Shown here: positions 41,155-50,270 of the stretch, in pieces
Numbering within the stretch: position 1 is the first letter of the stretch
Layout of the letters: every line of letters begins with the position of its first letter
Origin: UBA8401 sp041665525
Lineage (GTDB): Bacteria > Bacteroidota > Ignavibacteria > UBA10030 > UBA8401
Direction of reading: 5' to 3'
DNA: 64,000 bases
NCBI GenBank assembly: GCA_041665525.1
Contig: JBAYIS010000015.1
Coordinates: 9,553 to 73,552 of the forward strand
Notes under the pieces: generated by a model
Told to the model about the DNA's origin: nothing
The model's input: the letters and a program-made list of their open reading frames with translations, nothing else
The model's database searches: none
Translations under genes and position numbers: made by a program

Positions 41155-41949
41155 ATGAAAAACATCCTTCTCTTTTCTGCCGCTCTCGCGGTTTCGTTAT
41201 TCGTCGCATCATGTTCATCGTCGGAAAAGGCGATCGAACCGGAAGGGCTCAAACCTTCAACGGGATTATCAAGCCAATTCAAAATGCTGTCGATTAATAC
41301 CCAGCATGGTTTGAAGGACAAAACCGACGTAAGGAAATTTGCAGAATGGGTGAAATCGACCGGTGCGGAACTGGTTGCGGTGCAACAGATCATCCGGGCA
41401 ACCGAGTCGAAACCGGAATTCGATGCATATAATGAATTGTTGAAACGATTGGATATGCGCGGCACCTTTGCCAAAGCGAGATATTATCAAGGATGGGATT
41501 CGGGCAATGCACTCTTCTGTCTCTATCCGTTGCTGCAGTCCAATGCCTATATGCTCCCGACGGGGAAAGGGAAAACGAGGCGGTCCCTCTCTTATGGAGT
41601 GTTCGAAATGGGATTAAAATCACTGGCGTTTGCTTCAACCGATTTGGATGACGAAGATTTGAGCGAACGGGTGAAACAGGTGTATGAAATTCTGTCAATT
41701 AAAGAATCCCAAAAAGAGATTCCATTGATTGTTGCCGGAAATTTCGGGGAATCTCCGAAAGGAAAGGCGCCGGCTAAAATGCTTGCACAATATCTCTGCG
41801 CCAACAGTGCAGGGCAGCAGACCAATTCGATCGGACAGCATGTCTATCTGCCGGCGGACGGTAAGATGAAAGTGATCTCAACTGAAAAAATGCATTATCG
41901 AACATTGAACGCAACCGGCATCCTGGTGACGGTTGAAGTGACACAATAG
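41155..41949 (+). CDS. Lipoprotein with degenerate endonuclease/exonuclease/phosphatase-like fold
   Basis: 264 residues. Lipoprotein signal NILLFSAALAVSLFVASC. The rest follows the EEP order but with altered catalytic positions: FKMLSINTQHG (expected xxSxNxxG), LVAVQQI where LQE is expected, FASTDLDD where NTHLD is expected, LIVAGNFGES where GDFN is expected, and a C-terminus TLNATGILVTVEV where SDHxPV is expected. I infer a non-catalytic binding protein on the membrane. This fold call is from pattern order only. It lies one base after the SDR gene and 8 bp before serS. Confidence 0.65.
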   Translation: MKNILLFSAALAVSLFVASCSSSEKAIEPEGLKPSTGLSSQFKMLSINTQHGLKDKTDVRKFAEWVKSTGAELVAVQQIIRATESKPEFDAYNELLKRLDMRGTFAKARYYQGWDSGNALFCLYPLLQSNAYMLPTGKGKTRRSLSYGVFEMGLKSLAFASTDLDDEDLSERVKQVYEILSIKESQKEIPLIVAGNFGESPKGKAPAKMLAQYLCANSAGQQTNSIGQHVYLPADGKMKVISTEKMHYRTLNATGILVTVEVTQ

Positions 41950-41957
41950 GAATCCTT

Positions 41958-43223
41958 ATGTTAGACTTAAAATTCATCCGTGAAAATACAGATATTGTAA
42001 AGAAGGGTATCATTGCAAAACGGTGCGAGGATAATATCGATGCGATCCTGGCGCTGGACAATCAGCGCAGAACGCTTATCGGTGAAGGGGAAGGGTTGAA
42101 AGCAAAACGGAACGAAGTTTCCGCTAAAGTCGGCGCAATGAAAAAAGCTGGGCAGGACGCTGCTACAGTCATTGAAGAGATGAACAGCGTAAAATCCCGT
42201 ATTCAGCAGATTGATGAAGAATTGAAAACAGTCGAGGAAAAGCTGGAAGAGCTTCTGCTCACCGTTCCGAATATTCCGCATCCTTCCGTGCCGGTCGGTT
42301 CGACACCGGAAGACAACAAAACGATCTTCGAATGGGGCGAACATCCTAAAGCAGATTTCCCTTTGAAACCACACTGGGAGATCACCAGCAAACTGGGAAT
42401 TATAGATTTTGACCGTGGTTCGAAAGTCTCCGGTGCAGGATTTCCATTTTACGTCGGGAAAGCGGCGACGCTGCAGCGTGCATTGATCAATTTCTTCCTG
42501 GATCAAGCGGCCGAACACGGTTATGTAGAACTGCAGGCACCGATCGTGGTGAACAAGGATAGCGCTCGCGGCACTGGCCAGATACCGGACAAAGAGGATA
42601 TGATGTATGTTGCAACGCGGGACGAACTTTACATGATCCCGACGGCCGAAGTACCGGTGACCAATTTCCACCGGAAAGAAACTTTTGAAGAAAAAGATCT
42701 GCCGGTAAAATACGCCGGATATACTCCCTGTTTCCGCAGGGAGGCCGGTTCCTACGGGAAAGATGTCCGCGGTTTGAACCGTCTGCACCAATTTGATAAA
42801 GTCGAATTAGTGAAATTTGTTCATCCGTCAACTTCATACGATGAACTCGAATCTCTCCGCGCCGATGCGGAACGATTATTACAGCTTCTCGGTTTACCAT
42901 ATCGCGTGTTATTAATGTGCACCGGCGATATGGGATTCACCCAGACGAAGAAGTACGATCTGGAAGTGTGGGCAGCGGGCCAGCAGAAATGGCTGGAGGT
43001 TTCCTCCTGCAGTAATTTTGAAACGTTTCAATCCCGTCGCATGCAGATAAAATACAAATCCCGTGAAACCGGCAAACCGGAATTCGTGCATACATTAAAC
43101 GGTTCGGGACTGGCTTTACCGAGGATTGTTGCAGCACTCATTGAGAACAATCAAACACCGGAAGGGAAAGTGATCGTGCCAAAGGTTCTGCAGCAATACA
43201 CCAGATTTGCAGTGATCGAATAA
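41958..43223 (+). CDS. serS: Seryl-tRNA synthetase
   Basis: 421 residues. N-terminal coiled-coil arm (~25-105, rich in Lys/Glu) that reaches the tRNA, then the class II core with motif 1 AALINFFLDQAAEHGYVELQ region, motif 2 YTPCFRREAGSYGKDVRGLN and motif 3 NGSGLALPRIVAALIENNQ. TAEVPVTNFH is the Ser pocket strand. Standard length and no insertions. Ended by a terminator at 43258-43288. Confidence 0.98.
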   Translation: MLDLKFIRENTDIVKKGIIAKRCEDNIDAILALDNQRRTLIGEGEGLKAKRNEVSAKVGAMKKAGQDAATVIEEMNSVKSRIQQIDEELKTVEEKLEELLLTVPNIPHPSVPVGSTPEDNKTIFEWGEHPKADFPLKPHWEITSKLGIIDFDRGSKVSGAGFPFYVGKAATLQRALINFFLDQAAEHGYVELQAPIVVNKDSARGTGQIPDKEDMMYVATRDELYMIPTAEVPVTNFHRKETFEEKDLPVKYAGYTPCFRREAGSYGKDVRGLNRLHQFDKVELVKFVHPSTSYDELESLRADAERLLQLLGLPYRVLLMCTGDMGFTQTKKYDLEVWAAGQQKWLEVSSCSNFETFQSRRMQIKYKSRETGKPEFVHTLNGSGLALPRIVAALIENNQTPEGKVIVPKVLQQYTRFAVIE

Positions 43224-43257
43224 TTCTAATAGTCCAATCGTACAGCAGCACACCATG

Positions 43258-43288
43258 AGGAACGGTCTGTCGGCCGTTCCTATTTTTT
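43258..43288 (+). terminator. serS terminator
   Basis: AGGAACGG, loop TCTGTCGG, CCGTTCCT followed by ATTTTTT. Confidence 0.92.
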
Positions 43289-43296
43289 AGATTTGA

Positions 43297-45057
43297 ATGA
43301 GATCCCTTAACCGCCTCCTCCCGTATCTTGCCCGGTATAAAAAGACGCTGCTCCTAGGATTGCTCTCAGTTATTGTGAGCAACCTGTTTGCTGTCGCGAC
43401 ACCGTGGTTCATCGGAGAGGCGATCGATGAATTGAAAAGGGGGCTTGAAACGAGGTCGTTGCAGCATACGGACCTGGCGTACTATTCGGTGATTGTCGTC
43501 AGTTTTTCTCTCATCGCCGGAGTGATGTTGTTTTTCACTCGTCAAACGATTATTGTGGTCTCCCGGAAGATTGAGTACGATCTGCGCAACGATTTTCTGG
43601 CACACATTCAAAAACTTCCTCTGTCATATTTCCAAAATACACCTACCGGCGATTTGATGGCGCATGCAACCAATGACATCAGCGCCGTACGGAACGTACT
43701 CGGGCCGGGTATCATGTATCCTGCAGATACACTGATGACCCTTTCAATGTCCCTTACACTGATGTTCGTCAAAGACTGGCAGCTCACACTCCTTGCGCTC
43801 ATTCCGATGCCGTTCGTCTCCTATGCTGTCTATTATCTGGGGAAAGTGATCCACGAAAAATTCAATGAGCGGCAGGAACAATACTCCATCCTAACCACGA
43901 AAGCGCAGGAAAATCTCTCCGGTGCCCGTGTTGTGAAAGCATATGTTCGCGAAGAATATGAGATCAGTCAGTTCCGCATCGCCAGCCTGGAATATTTTAA
44001 GAAGAACCTTGTCCTTGCGAAGACACAATCCATCATGTGGCCGCTAATGTTCATATTAGTTGGTTTGTCCATTATCATCACAATCTATATGGGCGGATTG
44101 AAAGTGATTAACGGCGAAATGACCATAGGAACATTGACAGCATTCATGACCTATCTTTCTCTGTTGATCTGGCCGATGATTGCCTTCGGATGGGTCACCA
44201 ATATGTGGCAGCAAGGTGCCGCGTCCATGAAAAGGCTTGCGAAGATTTTCGATACCGTACCGGATATCCGCGATACTGAAACAACGGATTCTTCGATTGA
44301 AACAATCGTAGGAGAGATTACTTTCCGGAATGTTGATTTCACTCATTCTGGTGCTCATAAACCGACTCTGCAACAGATCAATTTGACCATTCCCAAAGGC
44401 TCCACCCTGGCGATTGTGGGTTATACTGGTGCGGGAAAGAGTTCACTAGTAAATTTGATACCACGCTTATATGATGTGACCGGAGGAGAACTGCTCATTG
44501 ACGGAATCGATGTGCGTAAGATTCCGCTGGAAGTGCTTCGGAAACATGTGGGGTATGTGCCGCAGGAAACATTCCTGTTTTCCGACTCTATTGCGGAAAA
44601 TATCCGTTACGGAGATGATGAGGCGCAGCGCGAAATGATCCATGAAGCAGCGGAAGTGTCGCAGATAGCAAAGGACGTCGCGGATTTTCCCCAGCGGTTC
44701 GAGACGATGCTCGGTGAGCGGGGCATCACGCTTTCCGGAGGACAAAAACAACGGACAAGTATTGCACGGGCGATACTTCGCAAACCGAAAATATTGATTC
44801 TTGATGACGCACTCTCCGCCGTCGACACCTATACTGAAGAAAATATCCTTCAGCAATTGCGGAAGATTATGAACGGGAGAACAAGCATCATCATCGCCCA
44901 TCGGATTTCCACGGTGAAAGATGCGGATAATATTATAGTGTTGAATGACGGAAAGATCACCGAACAGGGAACGCACGAACAGCTCGTGGCGCTCAACGGC
45001 ATTTATGCAGGGTTGTACCAGAAGCAGCTTTTGGAAAAGGAACTGGAAGATTTATGA
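43297..45057 (+). CDS. ABC exporter half-transporter, BmrC/YheI-like subunit
   Basis: 586 residues: six-helix exporter domain (~1-310), then NBD with Walker A IVGYTGAGKSSLVNLI, Q-loop YVPQETFLFSDSIAENIRYG, signature TLSGGQKQRTSIARAIL and Walker B PKILILDDALSAVDT, where Asp replaces the catalytic Glu. The H-loop IIIAHR is present. Together with the downstream partner this matches heterodimeric exporters such as BmrC/D, in which one of two ATP sites is degenerate. The gene follows a terminator by 8 bp and overlaps the partner gene by 4 bp. Substrate (drug or lipid) unknown. Confidence 0.93.
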   Translation: MRSLNRLLPYLARYKKTLLLGLLSVIVSNLFAVATPWFIGEAIDELKRGLETRSLQHTDLAYYSVIVVSFSLIAGVMLFFTRQTIIVVSRKIEYDLRNDFLAHIQKLPLSYFQNTPTGDLMAHATNDISAVRNVLGPGIMYPADTLMTLSMSLTLMFVKDWQLTLLALIPMPFVSYAVYYLGKVIHEKFNERQEQYSILTTKAQENLSGARVVKAYVREEYEISQFRIASLEYFKKNLVLAKTQSIMWPLMFILVGLSIIITIYMGGLKVINGEMTIGTLTAFMTYLSLLIWPMIAFGWVTNMWQQGAASMKRLAKIFDTVPDIRDTETTDSSIETIVGEITFRNVDFTHSGAHKPTLQQINLTIPKGSTLAIVGYTGAGKSSLVNLIPRLYDVTGGELLIDGIDVRKIPLEVLRKHVGYVPQETFLFSDSIAENIRYGDDEAQREMIHEAAEVSQIAKDVADFPQRFETMLGERGITLSGGQKQRTSIARAILRKPKILILDDALSAVDTYTEENILQQLRKIMNGRTSIIIAHRISTVKDADNIIVLNDGKITEQGTHEQLVALNGIYAGLYQKQLLEKELEDL

Positions 45058-46844
45058 GTCAAATCCAGGATGATGAAATATTAGGGAAGGCATACGATGC
45101 GCAACTGATGCGCCGTTTGGTGATTTATCTCCGTCCGTACCGATGGCAGGTGTTTCTGGCGATCGTGCTGTCGCTGGCGGTATCGGCTCTCGAAGCGGTC
45201 CGTCCGTACTTTACGAAAATTGCTGTCGATGTCAACATCGCGCAACAAGACAGGGAAGGATTGCTGGAGACGACGATCCTTTTCCTGTTGTTGCTGATTA
45301 TCCGCGGCATTGCCCAGTATTATAATGCGTACATCACACAGAAGATCGGTCAGCAGACAATCTTTGATCTGCGGATGGAACTATTTCGTCATCTTCAAAA
45401 ACTTTCGATGAAATTCTATGATAAGAATCCTATCGGCAGGCTGATAACGCGCGTAACGAACGATGTTGAAGTGCTGAACGAAATGTTCTCTTCCGGTATC
45501 GTGATGGTGTTCAGCGATGTGTTCATGATCATCGGTATTGTTTGGTTCATGTTCGCAATGAACATACCGTTAGCCCTTCTTTCTCTCAGCGTGCTTCCAT
45601 TCCTGATTTACGGAACATTCCTTTTCCGGAAAAAAGCGCGCGAGGCATATCGTGAAGTTCGACTTTACATCGCCCGAATCAACACCTTCATGCAAGAACA
45701 TATCACCGGCATGCTGGTCGACCAGATCTTCAATCGCGAAAAGAAAGCGTATGCGGAGTTTGAACAGCACAATGCCGGTCACCGTGAGGCGAACATAAAA
45801 TCGATCTTCTATTACGCGATTTTCTATCCATGCGTAGACTTGATCGGAGCAGTCTCTGTCGGTTTGATCATCTGGTATGCCGGAGGTAATGCTCTGGAAG
45901 GGACGGTAACGATTGGAACGGTGATGGCGTTCCTTCAATTCAATGAAATGTTCTGGCGGCCGATACGAGATCTCTCGGAAAAATATAATATTATGCAGAC
46001 CGCCATGGCTTCCTCAGAGCGGATATTTAAGTTATTGGATGACAATTCTTTTATCGAAGAAACTGCCGATCCGAAACCGTTTGGCAAGATTTCCGGCAAG
46101 ATCGAATTCCGGAATGTCTGGTTTGCTTATAATGACAGGCCGGGGGAAGAACAGTGGGTGCTGAAAGACGTTTCGTTTACTATCAATCCCGGTGAAACAG
46201 CGGCATTCGTCGGTCATACCGGTGCTGGTAAAACGACCATAATCAATCTACTCTCCCGTTTTTATGATATTCAAAAAGGAGAGATTCTGATTGATGATGT
46301 CAATATCCGCGATGTTGCGCTCTCCGAACTTCGTCAGCACATCGCTGTTGTGCTGCAAGATGTGTTCCTGTTTTCCGGCGATATTAAGGGGAATATTAAT
46401 CTTGGAAATGAAAAGATCTCCCTCGAAGAGATTCGTGCCGCCGCCGGCATCGTTGGGGTTGATCGATACATTGATTCACTGCCGAAGCAGTATGATGAAG
46501 AAGTGAAAGAACGTGGAGCAACCCTCTCCGTCGGCCAAAAACAACTTCTCTCGTTTGCCCGTGCTCTGGCGTTTAATCCAGCGATTCTGGTGCTGGATGA
46601 AGCGACTTCCAGTGTCGATACCGAAACGGAACTGCTCATTCAAAAAGCGATCCAAAAACTGCTTTTTCATCGAACGGCCATTGTCATCGCTCACCGTCTA
46701 TCGACAATTCAAAATGCCGATACAATCGTGGTAATGCATAAAGGCGAAATCCGCGAAATGGGGACGCATCAGAAACTGCTCTTGCAGAAGGGAATCTATT
46801 ATAAGCTGTATCTGCTGCAATATAAAGAGCAGGAAGCTGCATAG
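45054..46844 (+). CDS. ABC exporter half-transporter, BmrD/YheH-like subunit
   Basis: 596 residues with the same layout as its partner. Walker A FVGHTGAGKTTIINLL, Q-loop VVLQDVFLFSGDIKGNINLG, signature TLSVGQKQLLSFARAL (Val in place of the second Gly of LSGGQ), Walker B PAILVLDEATSSVDTETE with catalytic Glu, H-loop IVIAHR. Partner 1 has the altered Glu and a normal signature, this one has a normal Glu and an altered signature, so one composite ATP site would be catalytic and the other degenerate. Confidence 0.93.
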   Translation: MSQIQDDEILGKAYDAQLMRRLVIYLRPYRWQVFLAIVLSLAVSALEAVRPYFTKIAVDVNIAQQDREGLLETTILFLLLLIIRGIAQYYNAYITQKIGQQTIFDLRMELFRHLQKLSMKFYDKNPIGRLITRVTNDVEVLNEMFSSGIVMVFSDVFMIIGIVWFMFAMNIPLALLSLSVLPFLIYGTFLFRKKAREAYREVRLYIARINTFMQEHITGMLVDQIFNREKKAYAEFEQHNAGHREANIKSIFYYAIFYPCVDLIGAVSVGLIIWYAGGNALEGTVTIGTVMAFLQFNEMFWRPIRDLSEKYNIMQTAMASSERIFKLLDDNSFIEETADPKPFGKISGKIEFRNVWFAYNDRPGEEQWVLKDVSFTINPGETAAFVGHTGAGKTTIINLLSRFYDIQKGEILIDDVNIRDVALSELRQHIAVVLQDVFLFSGDIKGNINLGNEKISLEEIRAAAGIVGVDRYIDSLPKQYDEEVKERGATLSVGQKQLLSFARALAFNPAILVLDEATSSVDTETELLIQKAIQKLLFHRTAIVIAHRLSTIQNADTIVVMHKGEIREMGTHQKLLLQKGIYYKLYLLQYKEQEAA

Positions 46845-46929
46845 AATTTAATCCGCTTCTTGCTCCTTCACTCCATTTTCCCTATGTTCATTCAAATAAT
46901 ATCATTACTCAATTGTTTGGAGTTGGAAC

Positions 46930-47937
46930 ATGTCATTCAAAGGTAAAGTCGTTACGCTCGAACGGCATATCATCGAGGGAGAACGCGCTCATCCCGGGGC
47001 AACAGGGCATTTTTCAAATGTGCTGCGAGACCTGACACTGGCGATCAAAATCATCTGGCGGGAAGTGAACAAAGCTGGTTTGGTAAACATCATCGGCCTG
47101 GCGGGGACACAAAATATTCACGGCGAAGTGGTGAAAAAACTTGATGTCTTTGCGGATGAGACCATATTTAAAGCGATGGATCATGGCGGACATCTCTGCG
47201 TTATGGGATCGGAAGAACATGAAGATATCCTGAAAATTCCGGCGGAATATCCCAAAGGGAGATATGTATTGTTATTCGATCCATTGGATGGATCATCGAA
47301 CATCGATGCCAATGTCAGTATTGGTACGATCTTTTCCATCTACCGCCGGGTAACACCAAGCGGGGATGGAACACTCGAAGATTGTGTGCAACCGGGATAT
47401 AAGCAGCTGGCCGCTGGTTATGTCGTATACGGATCAAGTACAATGCTGGTGTATACCACCGGGGACGGGGTGCATGGATTCACCCTCGATCCCAGCATCG
47501 GCGAATTCCTCCTTTCCCACGAGAATATCAAGATTCCGCAACGCGGCAAGATCTACAGTGTGAATGAAGGGAATTATAAATGGTGGGAGCCGGGTATGAA
47601 GAAATACATCAAGTATTTGCAGGAAGAGGATAAGGCAACACAACGACCTTATTCTGCCCGATATATTGGATCGTTGGTGGCGGACGTTCATCGCACATTG
47701 TTGTACGGCGGGATATTTGTTTATCCCGGCGATTCGCGCAATCCGAAAGGGAAACTGCGGCTGATGTACGAAGGGAACCCTATCGCATTCATTGTTGAAC
47801 AGGCAGGCGGAAGGGCGATTGACGGGAGCCAACGCATTCTGGATGTTGTTCCTACATCTTTGCATCAAAAAACACCCGTTTTTGTGGGGAGCGAAGAAGA
47901 CGTGACAGTGTGTGAGAAGTTTTTACGGGAGCAATAG
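46930..47937 (+). CDS. fbp: Fructose-1,6-bisphosphatase, class 1
   Basis: 335 residues, normal length. Hydrolyses fructose-1,6-bisphosphate in gluconeogenesis. Metal-binding motif YVLLFDPLDGSSNIDANVSI, with GSEEHEDILKIPAEYP before it and YIGSLVADVHRTLLYGGIFV and RLMYEGNPIAFIVEQAGGRA toward the end. Has TTGGAGTTGGAAC before its ATG. Single gene, closed by a strong terminator. With pyk in the same window this gives both glycolytic and gluconeogenic control steps. Confidence 0.98.
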   Translation: MSFKGKVVTLERHIIEGERAHPGATGHFSNVLRDLTLAIKIIWREVNKAGLVNIIGLAGTQNIHGEVVKKLDVFADETIFKAMDHGGHLCVMGSEEHEDILKIPAEYPKGRYVLLFDPLDGSSNIDANVSIGTIFSIYRRVTPSGDGTLEDCVQPGYKQLAAGYVVYGSSTMLVYTTGDGVHGFTLDPSIGEFLLSHENIKIPQRGKIYSVNEGNYKWWEPGMKKYIKYLQEEDKATQRPYSARYIGSLVADVHRTLLYGGIFVYPGDSRNPKGKLRLMYEGNPIAFIVEQAGGRAIDGSQRILDVVPTSLHQKTPVFVGSEEDVTVCEKFLREQ

Positions 47938-47956
47938 CAACGACGATCTCATTCAA

Positions 47957-47994
47957 AATAAAAATCCCCCGTAATTTTTCGGGGGATTTTTATT
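47957..47994. terminator. Bidirectional intrinsic terminator
   Basis: 15-bp stem AATAAAAATCCCCCG, loop, CGGGGGATTTTTATT between convergent fbp and the YbgF-like gene. Confidence 0.93.
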
Positions 47995-48013
47995 TCCTGA
48001 CATCAATTATTGT

Positions 48014-48838
48014 TTAGCGTAATTTTGCCCGTGCCCGTCTAATATATTCACTCGTTGGATACATATCCACCAATTTCTGATATTCGGAACGGGCTTTGGA
48101 ACGATCGCCGAGCAGTTCATAGCTCCGGGCGATCATCAATTGTGCATCATCCCTCTTCTCCGAATATTTATATCCCTGCACGAGTTGGAAATGCTGGATG
48201 GCCTGCGAGAAATCTTTCAGTTGAAAACTGCATTCTCCAAGCCAATAATGGCAATTGTCTGCATAATCATCTTTGATGCCGGAATTGAGCAGCATCTGGA
48301 GCTCGTTCATGGCATCACGGTAATTTCTACTCTTTGTCTTGCCCACTGCTCCTTCATACGCCCTTATCTCTTCGGCAGAGGAGGATCCGGGTGCTGCTGC
48401 GCGATGTTCGATCCTCGCTGGTTCGCTCTTTTTCGGAGCAGTGGCGAGAGCAGCATTTGCTGCTTCCAGATCCGAAATCTTATTGGTGAGATCGCGGTTT
48501 GATTGTTGTAAACCTGAGTTCTCATCTTTCAATTGCATATTTTCGGTCTTAATAGCATCCAATTCTCCTTGCAACTGTTCTTTTGTCGGACCTTCAGGCT
48601 GAGCAGGCTGTTCTTGGACCGGTTGTTCAACCGGTGCGGGTTGTTCCTCGGCAGGTTGCTCTTCTGTGATGGTTTCTTCTTCCGCAGGTATCTCTTCCGG
48701 GGGTGCTTCTTCGGAGATACCGGTATCGGTGACCATTTCATCTTCTGCGGCCGCTTCGCCCGATCCACCGCATCCGATCAGCGCTATTGAAAGGAAAGCG
48801 ACAAATAACAAAAGTCGTAGCGAAGATAATTGAAACAT
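48014..48838 (-). CDS. Lipoprotein with YbgF/CpoB-like TPR domain
   Basis: 274 residues. Lipoprotein signal RLLLFVAFLSIALIGCGG (Cys at ~22), a Glu/Pro-rich low-complexity linker with repeated EEQPAEEQPAP-type units (~30-85), a coiled coil (~85-130: GELDAIKTENMQLKDENSGL), and three C-terminal TPRs ending EYQKLVDMYPTSEYIRRARA. This order (coiled coil then TPR) is that of YbgF/CpoB of the Tol-Pal system, although that one is not lipidated. The start at 48838 has GGGAGGAATC upstream. tol and pal genes are not nearby, so the assignment is by architecture. Confidence 0.85.
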   Translation of the reverse strand: MFQLSSLRLLLFVAFLSIALIGCGGSGEAAAEDEMVTDTGISEEAPPEEIPAEEETITEEQPAEEQPAPVEQPVQEQPAQPEGPTKEQLQGELDAIKTENMQLKDENSGLQQSNRDLTNKISDLEAANAALATAPKKSEPARIEHRAAAPGSSSAEEIRAYEGAVGKTKSRNYRDAMNELQMLLNSGIKDDYADNCHYWLGECSFQLKDFSQAIQHFQLVQGYKYSEKRDDAQLMIARSYELLGDRSKARSEYQKLVDMYPTSEYIRRARAKLR

Positions 48839-48906
48839 GATTCCTCCCGAGAATATTCTATAGTGTGATGAAATCTTATAGAATGTATTAATAGCGCGTT
48901 GAAAAG

Positions 48907-49824
48907 TCAAGCCGGCTTTTTACTTTGTGACCGCGCTAATACGGCAAATTGATGCTGAATTTGTGCGACAATCGCATCCGGTACACCATCATAATGTTTG
49001 GACTGCAGCCGCATATCGCATATTTCATTAACGTAATCTACTGCCACGAACAGTCCATCGTTTGTCAGTGCAATCTCGGAGGAGAAGAATTCCAGTTTGC
49101 ACACCTTGTGAATGGTCAGAATCATGGAGTGCAGCTTCTGCAGTTTGAATCTACGCTCTTCCTGTTTCGTCAGCACACGATAAATATGTGTTTGATGGTC
49201 CCACCAACAAATGATGGTGATCCCGAACGCATAGAAGACACGGAACCACGCGACATTTCCGTTAAATTTCGCCGGACTAATTGTTTCCTGGAGTAGGTAG
49301 GTATCGTTTTTATGATGTTGTCGTGTTTCGAGAATTTCTTTTAAAGTCTCGGCTCCCACCACAACGCCCAATCCGCCCCCGGTAGTATAGGCAGGTTTAA
49401 TAATGAATGGCCGTCCCAAATGGGCAAGTTCGGTTAAGCTGAGTTCGACTTCTTGTTTCTTATTATACGGTGAGATGATGATGGTATACGGAACGTGAAT
49501 TCCCGCGTGCATTAGCGCCAGGTGCATATTGGCTTTATCTTTTGCAAACTCCACATGGTCGTAGCTATTAAAGATGAATGTTTTGCTGCGGGAGATCAGT
49601 TTGGCCAGGGGAATGAAATTTTCATCAGAATCGGAAGCTCTGTCCAGAAATGAGCGAAAAACGATCTTTTTCAACCGGACTTGCCGGATAATCGATTCGA
49701 CATTATGAGGTTCGATCCGAAAGGTGGAAAGGCCGAAGGTAATGCATTCATTCTCAATGCCATAGATGAAATCCCGGTCATATTCCCAATCCCATGCCAA
49801 TCCAATATCAAAGATCTCAGCCAT
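48907..49824 (-). CDS. ATP-grasp domain protein
   Basis: 305 residues. N-terminal pre-grasp domain (MAEIFDIGLAWDWEYDRDFI), a helical part, then the ATP-grasp core: LGRPFIIKPAYTTGGGLGVV with the ATP-binding Lys, NDTYLLQETISPAKFNGNVA and, near the end, LFVAVDYVNEICDMRLQSKH carrying the metal-binding acidic/Asn residues. Ligases of this fold join a carboxylate to an amine or thiol; relatives include RimK-like and peptide ligases. Substrate unknown. It stands just upstream of the lipoprotein on the same strand, 68 bp apart. Confidence 0.85.
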   Translation of the reverse strand: MAEIFDIGLAWDWEYDRDFIYGIENECITFGLSTFRIEPHNVESIIRQVRLKKIVFRSFLDRASDSDENFIPLAKLISRSKTFIFNSYDHVEFAKDKANMHLALMHAGIHVPYTIIISPYNKKQEVELSLTELAHLGRPFIIKPAYTTGGGLGVVVGAETLKEILETRQHHKNDTYLLQETISPAKFNGNVAWFRVFYAFGITIICWWDHQTHIYRVLTKQEERRFKLQKLHSMILTIHKVCKLEFFSSEIALTNDGLFVAVDYVNEICDMRLQSKHYDGVPDAIVAQIQHQFAVLARSQSKKPA

Positions 49825-50270
49825 ATTCAGGATTATCCTAACAGTAATTTCGTATCATGGTGCATCGCTTCAACCGTTTTGAAATGTTTCATTGTTCCTG
49901 CTTTCAATTCCTGTGTTGATTCGTCGTTAACGAACGTTCACCCGATGTAGGTGTGAATACTTTCCGGATGTTCCTTTCACAATCCGACAGATTCGTCCAT
50001 ATTGAAAGAAATAAATCCCTTTTTGAATATCGCGATCAATTCGCGGCACCAGTCAAAGAGTGAAGCGGCAGAAGGGAATTTGAGGATGAAGAGATTGAGT
50101 ATTGAAAGGTTGAATGTACGGATATGCTGTGCATTAAAATCTGCAGTCCATGTGCTGACAGGATTGTAGGACGGAAGAATGATAATGCGCACGGAGTACC
50201 TTTCAGAGAATGGTAGCAATATAAAAAAATAGAAGGATTCTTTTCACTTTTATTTTTATCTTGCTCCCCC
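49825..50270. other. 445-bp intergenic region between ATP-grasp and wecB genes
   Basis: Contains one weak minus-strand frame (49977-50192) and the wecB upstream region. No repeat or RNA gene seen. Confidence 0.5.
49977..50192 (-). CDS. Hypothetical small protein
   Basis: About 71 residues from a GTG at 50192 with AAAGGT upstream, beginning VRIIILPSYNPVSTWTADFN and ending FNMDESVGL. Two hydrophobic stretches (LNLFILKFPSAASLFDW) are present. It has a reasonable coding look and fills an otherwise empty gap, but no family is recognised and there is no second line of evidence. Confidence 0.35.
   Translation of the reverse strand: MRIIILPSYNPVSTWTADFNAQHIRTFNLSILNLFILKFPSAASLFDWCRELIAIFKKGFISFNMDESVGL

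Noticed and set aside
43297..46844. Lipid A flippase MsbA
   Set aside because: Two different half-transporters with complementary altered motifs point to a heterodimeric exporter; MsbA is a homodimer with intact sites.
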